Shown here piece after piece: positions 33,732 through 44,800 of a DNA stretch of 64,000 nucleotides. Position 1 is the first letter of the stretch; each line of letters starts with the position of its first letter. The notes under the pieces are model-generated. The model did no database searches, was not told the DNA's origin, and saw only the letters and a list, made by a program, of their open reading frames with translations. The DNA is from Dysidea avara (taxonomy: Eukaryota; Porifera; Demospongiae; Dictyoceratida; Dysideidae), in NCBI RefSeq assembly GCF_963678975.1, contig NC_089273.1, positions 4,868,488 through 4,932,487 on the forward strand, written 5' to 3'. A program made the translations under genes and the position numbers.

Positions 33732-36700
33732 GGCTTAACACTGGCTCACCCAGTTAGTTCAGCAGAGAAGTTTGAGATTTCACTCTTGATTGGAGTAGAC
33801 TGTTACTGGGAGATTGTGGGAAACCATATAGTACGGGGAAGAGGTCCTACTGCTATGCAGTCAAAGTTGGGATACTTACTGTCAGGACCATTACCAATAC
33901 AATCAGAATCAATTGCCGGATCGCTTCACTCCTACACAATGCAAACATCTAACATTGAAGTTTCTGATTATCCAGACTCGATCATGAACGATTATTCCCC
34001 TCCTTCCCCAACCCCTCCACCAGACACAGCCGGTAAGCCTTCAGAATCATTTTTGCTCACATACCAAGAGAACTACATATCACGAGATACAGATGGGTCA
34101 TACATCGTACGATTCCCTTGGAAGGAGAACTATCCACTCCTCCCTTCCAACCTAGCAATTTGTGACCGTCAGACAAGAGCCCTGGCCAGAAGATTAAGTC
34201 ACCAACCAGGCCTGCTTCAACTTTATGGGAATATTATTGCTGATCAGCAACAGAGAAATTTTATAGAATACGCCCCAAGCCTGAGTACCAAAGAAAACCA
34301 TTACATACCTCACCACCCTGTCAGAAAGAATTCTCCAACTACTCCCATACGAATTGTCTACAACTGTAGTTGTCGCCAGTCACCCAGACATGCCAGTTTG
34401 AATGACTGTCTAATGGTAGGTGATTCAGCTCTGACCGATCTCTGTGCAGTATTATTGAGGTTCCGTTTGCACTGCTATGCTCTGTCGACGGATATCGAGA
34501 AAGCATTTCTCCATTTGAAGATTGACAGCCAAGATAGAGATTTTACAAGATTTTTGTGGCTAGCAGACCCCACTAACCCAGAGAGTCCGTTTATCTCATA
34601 CAGATTTAAAGTTGTACTGTTTGGCTCTGTTAGTTCCCCGTTTATGCTTAATGCTACATTAGACCTCCATCTCAAGTCATTTGATTCACCAGTGTCTCAT
34701 GATATGAAGAAGAATTTGTACGTTGACAATATCATTTCAGGTTGCCAGTCAGAGGAAGAAATTCTGCAGTACTACACAGAATCTAGAGCCATTATGAGTG
34801 ATGCCAAGTTTAACCTGCGCTCGTGGGCATCAAACAGTCCAAAACTGCAAGAACAGGCACAACGAGATAACACATTGGATGCTGACACCACGGTCAGCGT
34901 ACTTGGATTAAAGTGGAACACATGCACTGACACACTCTATCTTTCACGATGCCAAATCAATCACTCCCCTGTGACCAAGCGAAGTGTCCTGCAAGCATCG
35001 TCCAAACAGTATGACCCTCTTGGGTGGCTATCCCCTATTACTGTTCGAGCCAAATTGTTGATGCAAGAGCTATGGAAGCAACAAGTGAGATGGGATGAAC
35101 CGTTAGAAGATGACTTTATCATTAGATGGAGCCAAGTAGCTGCAGACATTGAAGAAGTTGCAGGGATGGTGATGACACGTAGGTACTCTGTTATGTGTAC
35201 TAACCAATGTGTATATTTACATGTGTTTGCTGACGCAAGTTTGAAGGCTTATGGAGCTGTAGCTTACCTCCAGAGTGCAGACCAAGTAGATTTGTTGATG
35301 GCAAAATCCCGTGTGTCACCTCTTAAGGATACCACATTACCCAGGCTTGAATTGCGGGCGGCAGTCATAGCCGCCCACCTTGCCAAGTTTATTGTTTCCA
35401 CACTACAGTCTCAATTGGGTGAAGTGAACATCAGACTGTGGAGTGACAGTCAGATTACCTTGCACTGGATATTTAGCAGTAAGCAGCTCAAACCATTTGT
35501 TGCCAACCGGGTTAAGGACATTTGCTCCCTGTTTCCTACCTCCGTGTGGGGTTACTGTCACACTGAAGATAATGCAGCTGATCTGTTGACTCGAGGCATA
35601 ACACCATCTCAATTATGTTCATCATCACTATGGTCTCGAGGTCCAGCTTGGTTAACCACAGAATCTGATTGGCCTCAATGGTCACCCTCTTCTATCCTTC
35701 ATGTTAACACAGATGAAGAAGTTGAATCTACTACCGCTGTGATGGAAACAGCTACTGTCCACAAGCCAGGCGTGAATCAGTGTATCGACATCAGCAAGTA
35801 CAGTACACTAACTAAGTTGTATAGGATCACTGCATATGTATTACGCTTCATTACCAACCTGAAAGCCACATCATCCAAAGTGACTGGACCACTGACCGCA
35901 ACAGAGCTCAACCAATCCCAGAAATTGTGGATTACAGCTACCCAGCAAGAGATTTTCTCCAATGAACTCACCAACCTTCAGTCCAAGTCATCTCCCCGTC
36001 TTCCTCTAGTACGTCAACTCCGTCTTTACCTAAACAAGCAAGGTATCATTTGCTGCGGGGGGAGGATACATAATGCGCCAGTTTCCCATTCAACCAAGTT
36101 CCCTTTCCTACTGCCAAGGAGACACAGGCTTACTGAACTCATTGTCCGCGATATCCATGAGAAGCACTTTCACGCTGGAACAAACAGCACTGTAACATAT
36201 ATCCGACAAAGATACTGGATACCTGCTACCAGACAGTGCGTTAAGAACATATTAAGGCATTGTGTTGTGTGCAACAAGTTATGTGGAAGCCACTACAAGG
36301 CACCCAATCCACCACCACTTCCAAAACACCGTGTACAGATGATGGAACCATTTACAGTGACTGGTATAGACTTCACTGGAGCCTTACACATTCGAGCACC
36401 AGAAGGGGAGAATAAGGTTTATGTATGCTTATTCACGTGTGCCAGTACTAGGGCTGTTCATTTGGAAGTGGTGACGGATCTTTCAGAGGAAACTTTCCTT
36501 CAAGCCTTTCGCAGATTCTCAAGCAGGAAATCCTTGCCACAAGTTGTACTGTCTGATAATGCATCGACCTTCATGTCAGCTGCTGATGATCTGAAAGCAC
36601 TGTTTGAGTCTACTGGGGTACAGGAAAGTCTAGGCAATCAAGGTGTAGAATGGAGGTTCATTCCCCGCCGAGCTCCCTGGTACGGAGGCTACTGGGAACG

Positions 36701-37439
36701 TCTAGTCGGATTGACGAAGAATGCTATTAAGAAGACACTTGGTCGTGCTTTTGTCACACTATCCAGCTTACAGACGTTAATTGTGGAGATCGAGACCCAC
36801 CTAAACAACAGGCCGTTAACATATGCTAGTACAGACCACAATGATCCGGAGCCTCTGACACCGTCACATATACTATATGGTAGAATCATCAACACTGTAC
36901 CACATTCCTTGACTGATGAAGAAGAGTTAAGTGATGAGAACTTCCAAGAAGCTGGTCAAAAGCTGCATCATACCTTAAGCAAGAAGGCTAAAACTCAAGC
37001 TCTGATCATACAACACTTCTGGAGCTGGTGGAAGAAAGAATGTTTGACGTCTTTAAGAGAAACCCATACTACTAACACTGGTACCGATAAGGAACGAATA
37101 CGGGTAGGAGATGTGGTGATAATCCATGATGATAGTCCTAGACTGAAATGGCATCTTGCAGTAGTACAGGAGTTACAACGTGGAAATGACAGTCTTGTGA
37201 GATCAGCCACGATTCGAACTGCCAATGGCGTTACTAACAGGCCCATCAGCAAGCTCTACCCACTAGAGGTCAATGCAGGAAAGAATGCAATTGAGGATGA
37301 TAACGATGATCAAATTAGCACACCAGAAGCCGAACCAATGTCATCCTCACGTCCTCCAAGATCAGCTGCACTTAAGGCCAGAATGAGAGTCTCTGAGTGG
37401 AGTAAAATCCTACGGGGCCCGGAGGATGTCATGAACTGA
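33732..37439 (+). CDS. BEL/Pao Pol: reverse transcriptase, RNase H, integrase (in frame after TGA)
   Basis: 1235 codons open in the frame of gag, with no ATG near the start, so expression needs the preceding TGA to be read through. Reverse transcriptase motifs are STDIEKAFLHL (Asp codon at 34491), VLFGSVSSPFMLNATL and YVDNIISG (34719; the second Asp of the usual YxDD box is Asn, a variant I recall from other BEL/Pao elements). RNase H has FADAS, LPRLELRAA and WSDSQITLHWI. Integrase has the HHCC finger (HEKHFHAG to CVVC) and the D,D-E residues at TGIDFTG, LSDNAST and YWERLVG. A DUF5641-type tail (RVGDVVIIHDD) ends the protein. The stop lies 13 bp inside the 3' LTR. No other stop or frameshift interrupts it. 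Confidence 0.93.
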   Translation, partial: GLTLAHPVSSAEKFEISLLIGVDCYWEIVGNHIVRGRGPTAMQSKLGYLLSGPLPIQSESIAGSLHSYTMQTSNIEVSDYPDSIMNDYSPPSPTPPPDTAGKPSESFLLTYQENYISRDTDGSYIVRFPWKENYPLLPSNLAICDRQTRALARRLSHQPGLLQLYGNIIADQQQRNFIEYAPSLSTKENHYIPHHPVRKNSPTTPIRIVYNCSCRQSPRHASLNDCLMVGDSALTDLCAVLLRFRLHCYALSTDIEKAFLHLKIDSQDRDFTRFLWLADPTNPESPFISYRFKVVLFGSVSSPFMLNATLDLHLKSFDSPVSHDMKKNLYVDNIISGCQSEEEILQYYTESRAIMSDAKFNLRSWASNSPKLQEQAQRDNTLDADTTVSVLGLKWNTCTDTLYLSRCQINHSPVTKRSVLQASSKQYDPLGWLSPITVRAKLLMQELWKQQVRWDEPLEDDFIIRWSQVAADIEEVAGMVMTRRYSVMCTNQCVYLHVFADASLKAYGAVAYLQSADQVDLLMAKSRVSPLKDTTLPRLELRAAVIAAHLAKFIVSTLQSQLGEVNIRLWSDSQITLHWIFSSKQLKPFVANRVKDICSLFPTSVWGYCHTEDNAADLLTRGITPSQLCSSSLWSRGPAWLTTESDWPQWSPSSILHVNTDEEVESTTAVMETATVHKPGVNQCIDISKYSTLTKLYRITAYVLRFITNLKATSSKVTGPLTATELNQSQKLWITATQQEIFSNELTNLQSKSSPRLPLVRQLRLYLNKQGIICCGGRIHNAPVSHSTKFPFLLPRRHRLTELIVRDIHEKHFHAGTNSTVTYIRQRYWIPATRQCVKNILRHCVVCNKLCGSHYKAPNPPPLPKHRVQMMEPFTVTGIDFTGALHIRAPEGENKVYVCLFTCASTRAVHLEVVTDLSEETFLQAFRRFSSRKSLPQVVLSDNASTFMSAADDLKALFESTGVQESLGNQGVEWRFIPRRAPWYGGYWERLVGLTKNAIKKTLGRAFVTLSSLQTLIVEIETHLNNRPLTYASTDHNDPEPLTPSHILYGRIINTVPHSLTDEEELSDENFQEAGQKLHHTLSKKAKTQALIIQHFWSWWKKECLTSLRETHTTNTGTDKERIRVGDVVIIHDDSPRLKWHLAVVQELQRGNDSLVRSATIRTANGVTNRPISKLYPLEVNAGKNAIEDDNDDQISTPEAEPMSSSRPPRSAALKARMRVSEWSKILRGPEDVMN
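37412..37426 (+). promoter_or_regulatory. Polypurine-tract-like primer for plus-strand synthesis
   Basis: CGGGGCCCGGAGGA lies immediately upstream of the 3' LTR. It is purine-rich with a central CCC interruption, in the correct position for the plus-strand primer. Confidence 0.45.
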
Positions 37440-37625
37440 CTGTATTTATATTACTTTACTGTTGTAATTATAAGAGTTGTAATTCTTACGCATGCGTATG
37501 AGTGTATGCTATGTTTTCGTACATCATGAACAGTGGATGACCTCGTTGTGTTGTATCCGCGGAATCGCTAGCCCTCCAACCCCCCGCCAATCCAGAACCT
37601 GCTGTATTGTGCGTTAGTCACGACA
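37427..37625 (+). repeat. 3' LTR
   Basis: 199 bp, identical to the 5' LTR, followed by the duplicated TTCGC at 37626-37630. Confidence 0.96.
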
Positions 37626-38284
37626 TTCGCCTTGTTTGATACGCGTAAAACCCTGGTTACGCTCTGATTTTCTAGGTAGGGAGACATACGTATTCTATAG
37701 AACTAGACCAATCCACTATTGCCTGTGTAAAGGCGAAGAAAGTTCAATATCTCTGCCACAGTTTTGGGCGAGGCACTTCCGTTAAGACCATTTTCGTTAC
37801 GTCATTTAATACGTTCAAATTAAATTCCTCTAGAACAACTCGGTGATACCAAGCGTACCAGACCCTTACTCTATGCGAAGGGGCGGGCGCCGCCAGACTA
37901 CTTCATGGCATGAGTTCAAAATTGCTATGTAGATGGAGTAACCATCGTAGGAGTGCCTTTTCGTGGTTTAAAAGGAATCAAGGTAAAAACGATGGAGATA
38001 TGACACAAAACCCAACCTGTGTCACAATTACGAAATCGATTTTTATGAATAAGAAAGTGTTAGTTTTCACGCCTACTAGGCAAACCGTTTAGAGCAATAA
38101 ATTGGTGTATAGCTGGAAAAATCTTCATAGAAAGTCCTTGCAGTAGTACAGAAGAATCGGATTACAAACCACTAAGTTATGATTCGAAAGCCAACTCCGT
38201 GTAGTTAATGTGAAATCGAGATACTCTAATAGAACAGTCACCCTAATAGAGCATTCAGCTAATTAATTTACTCCATTATAGAAT

Positions 38285-38960
38285 TCTATTACATTGCAAG
38301 TTATTCTGTACAGAATTCAGCTACAAACAAATCACTCTGTAGAGAGATCAGCTAGAAGAAGTTATCTCGTAGAGAGTTCAGCTACAAAATAATCACCCTG
38401 TAGAAAGTTCAGGCATAAAAAATTACCCTGTAGACAGTTTTGATACAAACAAATCTCCCTGTAAAGAGCTCAGCAAGATAAACGTCACCCTGCAGAGAGA
38501 TCAAGTAACCCTATAGAGAGGTCAGCTAGAAGAAGTCACCTTGTAGAGAGTTCAGCTACAAAGAAACCATCTTGTAGAGAGTTCAGCTGCAAACAAATTA
38601 GCTACCCTGTAGAGAGTTCAGCTCTAAGAACAGACCAGCCTGTAGAGAGATCAGCTAGAAGAAGTCACCTTGTAGAGAGTTCAGCTACAAAGAAACCATT
38701 ATGTAGAGAGTTCAGCTACAAACAAATCATCCTGTAGAAAATTCAGCTACAAACAAATCGCCCTGTAGAAAGATCAGCTAGAAGAAGTTACCTTGAGAGA
38801 GTTCAGCTACAAAGAAACCATTCTGTAAAGAGCTCAGCTACCAACAAATCACCTGTACAGATTTCAGCTGCAAATAAATCACCCTGTAGAGAGATCAGCT
38901 AGAAGAAGTCACCTTGTAGAGTGTTTAGTTACAAAGAAACCACCATGTACCGAGAGTTCT
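38285..38960 (-). repeat. Satellite array, foldback 1 left side
   Basis: About 22 units of a ~30-31-bp repeat reading TGTAGAGAGTTCAGCTACAA on this strand, alternating with GTAGAGAGATCAGCTAGAAG. It is inverted relative to 41875-45640. Confidence 0.92.
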
Positions 38961-39144
38961 GTAATAAATATATGTATTATATATGTAATTTGTACATTTA
39001 CTGATAAAATCAGAAATATTTAAAATATTTAACATCTGCTTCATCTTTTCTTCTTCCTGTGGTAAAGAAAAAAATAAGTTAAGAAACCCAAAAACCTTCC
39101 ATAGCCTGGCTTTGGGGTATACAAATACAAAAAGAAGTGAAATC

Positions 39145-39466
39145 TAATCCAAAACAGCCAAGCTGTAAAAAAAGAGTGTGGCCCTCAAAAAGGCTATGGT
39201 GAGAAAAGATGTGAAATCCAAGGTGGCGCCAAGAAATGGCTGTAATCATAGGTTAGTGGTAAAAATTGCAATAACGACAATTCAGGTGAATTTTGTGCCA
39301 AGACCAAGCGGCACCAAAATTCACCTGAATTGTCATTATTAAAATTTTTACCGTTAACCTACCATCACAGCCATTTCTTGGTTGCCACCTTGGATTTCAC
39401 ATCTTTTTTCACCGTAGCCTTTTTGAGGGCCACACTCTTTTCTTACAGCTTGGCTGTTTTGGATTA
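39145..39466. mobile_element. Palindromic MITE C, copy 1
   Basis: Arms of ~150 bp start TAATCCAAAACAGCCAAGCT and end with the inverted copy. The centre is AATTCAGGTGAATTTTGTGCC with its complement. The symmetry continues into the flanking spacer (GTATACAAATACAAAAAG). Confidence 0.85.
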
Positions 39467-39485
39467 GATATGATTTAGCAGCAGA

Positions 39486-39625
39486 AAATCAGGTAAACAT
39501 TGGTGTTGCCACCTGGCAATTTCAATATTTTATAATATTGCATTCCTAATACAATGTACTGGAAATGCAATATTATAAAATACTGAAATTGCCAACTGAC
39601 AACACTAATATTTTCCTGATTTTCT
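39486..39625. mobile_element. 140-bp hairpin element
   Basis: Arms AAATCAGGTAAACATTGGTG and the inverted AATATTTTCCTGATTT, with inner arms CAATTTCAATATTTTATAAT and TGCAATATTATAAAATACTG, enclose a ~20-bp loop. Confidence 0.7.
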
Positions 39626-39799
39626 GATACTAAATCATATATTAATAGATGGCCGACAACTTTTGATGCTATTTAACAGCAGCAGTCTTTTCACTGCTGC
39701 ACCATGTTGCCTTAAATTTGCATTCTCATATGTTAGTAATACATAATTTTTATTTTTTATCATAACGTCATGTCCCTTCTTCTACAGACAAAGTTGGTA

Positions 39800-40690
39800 A
39801 TGCACTACTGCAAGATTTGAAAGGTGGTCACTACAACTGGAAGCCACTGAAATATTTGACCGGTTAATAGCCGCATCTCATATAATATCCTCCCCCCCCC
39901 CCCCCCCCCTAGATAGTAGCCGCTCCACAGCCTAGAATTATTGTCATAAGAGCCACGACTTGTATCTGAACATACTGTTGCAAGTGTTGACATCATAGAT
40001 AATATACACCCCGTATCTATGTTGACATATACAATCTATGGTGTTGACTGGACACGTTTGAAGCAGAAACAAGGCAAAGGAGTTGTTTTAAGTCAGGAAA
40101 TAGCGTTTTTGAGAGAAGTTAAAATGAATGACAGTATTGACAGATGATTAAACAAGGTCAGTCACTTGTCACAGTGAATCCGTATCAACGCTGTGGGCTG
40201 CTGCCACACAAGCTCATAGTAGCCACCTTTGTGTAGTATCTGCAAGGTTTTGTTTGCTGAACGTTATAGTAGTTGCGGCTATTAACTGGCAAATATGGTG
40301 CCCTTTAAAATGAAATTCCTCACACAAACCCTACAGGTTACACACTAAATTCAATTACAATTGAAGAAGTAAAGTATTGTCTACCCATGGCTAGCTACTA
40401 GTTTAGAGAAGTGGGATCTTTACTTGCTGAGATGCACAATGGGTTAGCTAGATGTGCCTTTGAAATAACCACTGGGTGTTAAACTGTGGTGCAGAAAGCA
40501 CCTAAATATCTCTAATCACATCTGTACAATAGTATAAGCTGCTAGCTAGTTCCTAGTAACCGCGAAATCTAAGTAACTTTCAATACAAGAGTTACATTGT
40601 ATTAACCATTACAATTTTTGTGACATCAAAAGCTCAGTTGTGAAAACATTGATTGCAAAGAATAAAACATGACTAAGATGTTCTAAAAAA
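39800..40690 (+). repeat. Loop repeat shared with 51880-52330
   Basis: AAGGTGGTCACT, TTCCTCACACA, TACACACTAAATT, TAGTTTAGAGAAGTGGGAT, GGGTGTTAAA and GTACAATAGTATAAGCT occur in the same order in both. The difference in length is explained by the 439-bp insertion at 39855-40293. Confidence 0.75.
39855..40293. mobile_element. 439-bp TIR element, TA target site
   Basis: The left end TTTGACCGGTTAATAGCCGC and the inverted right end TTTGCCAGTTAATAGCCGCA are flanked by TA (39853-39854, 40294-40295). The paralogous loop at 51945-51975 lacks it, so the boundaries are supported by an empty site. A poly-C run lies inside at ~39891-39910. Confidence 0.75.
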
Positions 40691-41474
40691 CCATTATAAT
40701 TACATATGCCCCAGACACATGTGACCAAAAAGCACAGTACAGGCATGGCCAGAAATCTATAAATAAAATAAAGCTATAGTGCTACACACAAAAACAAACA
40801 AGAACGAGACAAATTAAATTCCTAAAGTGTTCCAATCAGCACAATCACGTGCCCAAAAAATTTGTTAAGAACAACTGATTGCTTTGTGAGCTGTATTATC
40901 CAGTATAGAGTACTATTTGCTACAGCAATAGAAGCCATTTCTGTACACTATTGGTAATTACACCTATGTATATTACACAAGCCAGCATAAATACAGAGGT
41001 CTTACTCACTAGCATACTAGCAAAATCTGATCCAGAAAAGCTGTCTTTACCATTTAAGATACTACACTAAACCACAAATTACCTGTGAGAAATAATAGAA
41101 AACAGTCACAAAGTGAGTAGAGTAGCTAGTATAGGAACTTAGTTTAAGGGGATTTATGGCCATTGCACAAAATTTTGGTGGCACTAAACAATAACAGATT
41201 AACAAAGCCTAGTTATCACACAGTGAGTACAATAGCTTGATCTATAATAGTTTTAAGTTACGCAACTTGTATGTGTATTGTGAATTAGTTTAATAGCTTA
41301 CTTATGCTACAATATATTAAAATAACATTCCCTTTTTTAAGGACCAAGAAATTCTTGTGGTGATATAATTTCTTTTTATATGGCTTCCCATTAGATGGAT
41401 TTCCTGCATACACCACCTTAAATGGCAAATGCCTTTCAACTCTTGATATTGTGAGTTTCTACATAATATATATC
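40691..41474. other. Foldback 1 loop, no gene
   Basis: AT-rich, stops in all frames, no recognised repeat. Confidence 0.4.
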
Positions 41475-41796
41475 TAATCCAAAACAGCCAAGCTGTAAAA
41501 AAAGAGTGCGGCCCTCAAAAAGGCTATGGTGAAAAAAGATGTGAAATCCAAGGTGGCGGCCAAGAAATGGCTGTGATGGTAGGTTAATGGTAAAAATTTT
41601 AATAACAACAATTCAGGTGAATTTTGTGCCAAGACCATGTGGCACCAAATTCATCTGAATTGTCGTTATTAAAATTTTTACCATTAACCTACCATCACAG
41701 CCATTTCTTGACCGCCACCTTGGATTTCACATCTTTATTCACCATAGCCTTTTTGAGGGCCGCAGTCTTTTTCTACAGCTTGGCTGTTTTGGATTA
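41475..41796. mobile_element. Palindromic MITE C, copy 2
   Basis: Same arms and centre as copy 1, about 2.3 kb away. It is followed by the spacer and the long satellite array. Confidence 0.85.
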
Positions 41797-41874
41797 GATT
41801 TCACTTCTTATTGTATTTGTATCTTTGGGACTTTTGTATATGTATATAATACATATATTTATTACAGAACTCTC

Positions 41875-44800
41875 CATGGTGGTTTCTTTGTAACTGAACA
41901 CTCTACAAGGTGACATCTTCTAGCTGCTCTCTCTACAGGATGAATTGTTTGTAGCTGAACTCTCTACAAGGTAATTTCTTCTAGCTGATCTCTCTACAGG
42001 GTGATTTGTTTGCAGCTGAGCTCTTTACATAATGGTTTATTTGTAGCTGAACTCTCTACAAGGTAACTTCTTCTAGCTGAACTCTCTACATGGTGGTTTG
42101 TTTGTAGCTGAACTCTCTACAAGGTGACTTCTTCTAGCTGATCTTTCTACAGGGTGATTTGTTTGTAGCTGAACTATCTACAAGGTAACATCTTCTAGCT
42201 GATCTCTCTATAGGGTGATTTATTTGTAGCTGAACTCTCTACAAGGTAATTTCTTCTAGCTCATCTCTCTACAGGGTGATTTGTTTGTAGCTGAATTCTG
42301 TACAGGTGATTTGTTTGCAGCTGAGCTCTTTACAGAATGGTTTCTTTCTAGCTGAACTCTCTACAAGGTAACTTCTTCTAGCTGAACTCTCTACAAGGTA
42401 ACTTCTTCTAGCTGAACTCTCTACATGGTGGTCTGTTTGTAGCTGAACTCTCTACAAGGTGACTTCTTCTAGCTGATCTTTCTACAGGGTGATTTGTTTG
42501 TAGCTGAACTATCTACAAGGTAATATCTTCTAGCTAATCTCTCTACAGGGTGATTTGTTTGTAGCTAAACTATCTACAAGATAACTTCTTCTAGCTGATC
42601 TCTCTACAGGGTGATTTGTTTGTAGCTGAATTCTGTACAGGTGATTTGTTTGCAGCTGAGCTCTTTACAGAATGGTTTCTTTGTAGCTGAACTCTCTGCA
42701 AGGTAACTTCTTCTAGCTGAACTCTCTACATGGTGGTTTGTTTGTAGCTGAACTCTCTACAAGGTGACTTCTTCTAGCTGATCTTTCTACAGGGTGATTT
42801 GTTTGTAGCTGAACTATCTACAAGGTAACTTCTTCTAGCTGATCTCTCTACAGGGAGATTTGTTTGTAGCTGAATTCTGTACAGGTGATTTGTTTGCAGC
42901 TGAACTCTTTACAGAATAGTTTCTTTGTAGCTACAAGGCAACTTCTTCTAACTGATCTTTCTACAGGGCAATCTGTTTGTGGCTGAATTTTCTACAGGGT
43001 GATTTCTTTGCAGCTGAATTCTCTACATGGTGGTTTCTTTGTAGCTGAACTCTCTACAAGGTAATTTCCTCTAGCTCATCTCTCTACAGGGTGATTTGTT
43101 TGTAGCTGAATTCTCTACATGGTGTTTTCTTTGTAACTGAACTCTCTACAAGGTAACTTCTTCTAGTTGATCTTTCTACAGGGTTATTTGTTTGTACCTG
43201 AATTTTGTACAGGTGATTTGTTTGCAGCTGGGTTCTTTACAGAATGGTTTCTTTGTAGCTGAACTCTCTACAAGGTAACTTCTTCTAGCTGATGTCTCTA
43301 CAAGGTATAGTTTATAGCTGAACTCTCTACATGGTGGTTTAGTTGTAACTAAACTCTCTACAAGTTGATTTCTTCTAGCTGATCTTTCTACAGGGTGATT
43401 TGTTTGTAGCTGAACTCTCTACAAGGAAACTTCTTCTAGCTGATCTCTCTACAGGGAGATTTGTTTGTAGCTGAACTATCTACAAGATAACTTCTTCTAG
43501 CTGATCTCTCTACAGGGAGATTTGTTTGTAGCTGAACTCTCTACAGGTGATTTGTTTGCAGCTGAACTCTCTACATGATGGTTTCTTTGTAGCTGAACTC
43601 CCTAATACAAGGTAACTTTTTCTAGCTGAACTCTCTACATGGTGGTTTAGTTGTAACTAAACTCTCTACAAGGTGACTTCTTCTAGCTGATCTTTCTACA
43701 GGGTGATTTGTTTGTAGATGAGCTATCTACAAGGTAACATCTTCTAGCTAATCTCTCTACAGGGAGATTTATTTGAAGCTGAACTATCTACAAGATAACT
43801 TCTTCTAGCTGATCTCTCTACAGGGTGATTTGTTTGTAGCTGAATTCTGTGTTTAGGTGATTTGTTTGCAGCTGAGCTCTTTAAAGAATGGTTTCTTGGT
43901 AGCTGAACTCTCTACAAGGTAACTTCGTCTCACTGAACTCTGTACGTGGTGGTTTGTTTGTAGCTGAATTCTCTACATGGTGGTTTCTTTGTAACGGAAC
44001 TCTCTACAAGGTAACTCCTTCTAGCTACAGGATGATTTGATTGTAGCCGAATTCTGTACAGGTGATTTGTTTGCAGCTGAGCTCTTTACAGAATGGTTTC
44101 TTTGTAGCTGAACTCTCTACAGGGTAACTTCTTCTAGCTGAACTCTCTACGTGGTGGTTTGTTTGTAACTTAACTCTCTACAAGGTGACTTCTTCTAGCT
44201 GATCTTTCTACAGGGTGGTTTGTTGTTAGTAGCTGAACTATCTACAAGGTAACATCTTCTAGGAGCTCTCTCTACAGGGTGAATTGTGTGTAGCTGAACT
44301 CTCTATAGGGTTATCTGTTTGTAATAGAACTCTCTACAGGATGGTGTCTTTATAGCTGCTCTCTCTATGGGGTGACTTGTTTCTAGCTGATCTCTCTGCA
44401 GGGTGATTTGTTCGTAGCTGAACTTTCTACAGGATGATTTGTTTGCAGCTGAACTCTTTATATGATGGTTTCTTTGTAGCTGAGCTCTGTACAAGGTAAC
44501 TTCTTCTAGCTGATCTCTCTATATAGGGTGACTTGTTTGTAGCTGAACTATATCTGCAGAGTGATTTGTTTGTAGTTGAACTCTCTACAAGGTGATCCTT
44601 CTAGCTGATCTCTCTACAGGATGACTTTTTCTACCTGAACTCTCTATAGGGTGATCTGTTCATAGCTGCACTCTCTACAGGGTGATATGTTTGCAGCTGA
44701 ACTCTCTACATGGTGGTTCCTTTGTAACTAAACTCTCTATAAGGTGATGACTTGTAGCTGATCTCTCTACTGGATGAATAATTGTTTCTAGCTGATCTCT

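Larger units (their letters stand above)
31651..37625 (+). mobile_element. BEL/Pao LTR retrotransposon, 5975 bp, very recent
   Basis: Two 199-bp LTRs (31651-31849 and 37427-37625), beginning TGTCATGAAC and ending CACGACA, are identical base for base. A 5-bp duplication TTCGC flanks the element (31646-31650 and 37626-37630). A primer-binding site, gag, protease, reverse transcriptase, RNase H and integrase follow in BEL/Pao order. One in-frame TGA at 33729-33731 divides the coding region. LTR identity implies insertion too recent for mutations to have accumulated. Confidence 0.97.
31408..37900. mobile_element. MULE-like TIR element split by the BEL/Pao insertion
   Basis: The left terminus TAGTCTGGTGGCACCCGCCC (31408 on) and the inverted right terminus TAGTCTGGCGGCGCCCGCCC (37900 back) form ~50-bp TIRs. 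Flanks CTTCATGAC (31399-31407) and CTTCATGGC (37901-37909) match at 8 of 9. The related arm near 46010 continues across the junction without the insert, acting as a paralogous empty site. Without the retrotransposon the element is about 513 bp and non-coding. Confidence 0.75.

Noticed and set aside
33786-37439. Independent pol gene with its own start
   Set aside because: The first candidate start is TTG and the open frame continues upstream to the TGA at 33729 in the same frame as gag, so it is a continuation of one polyprotein.
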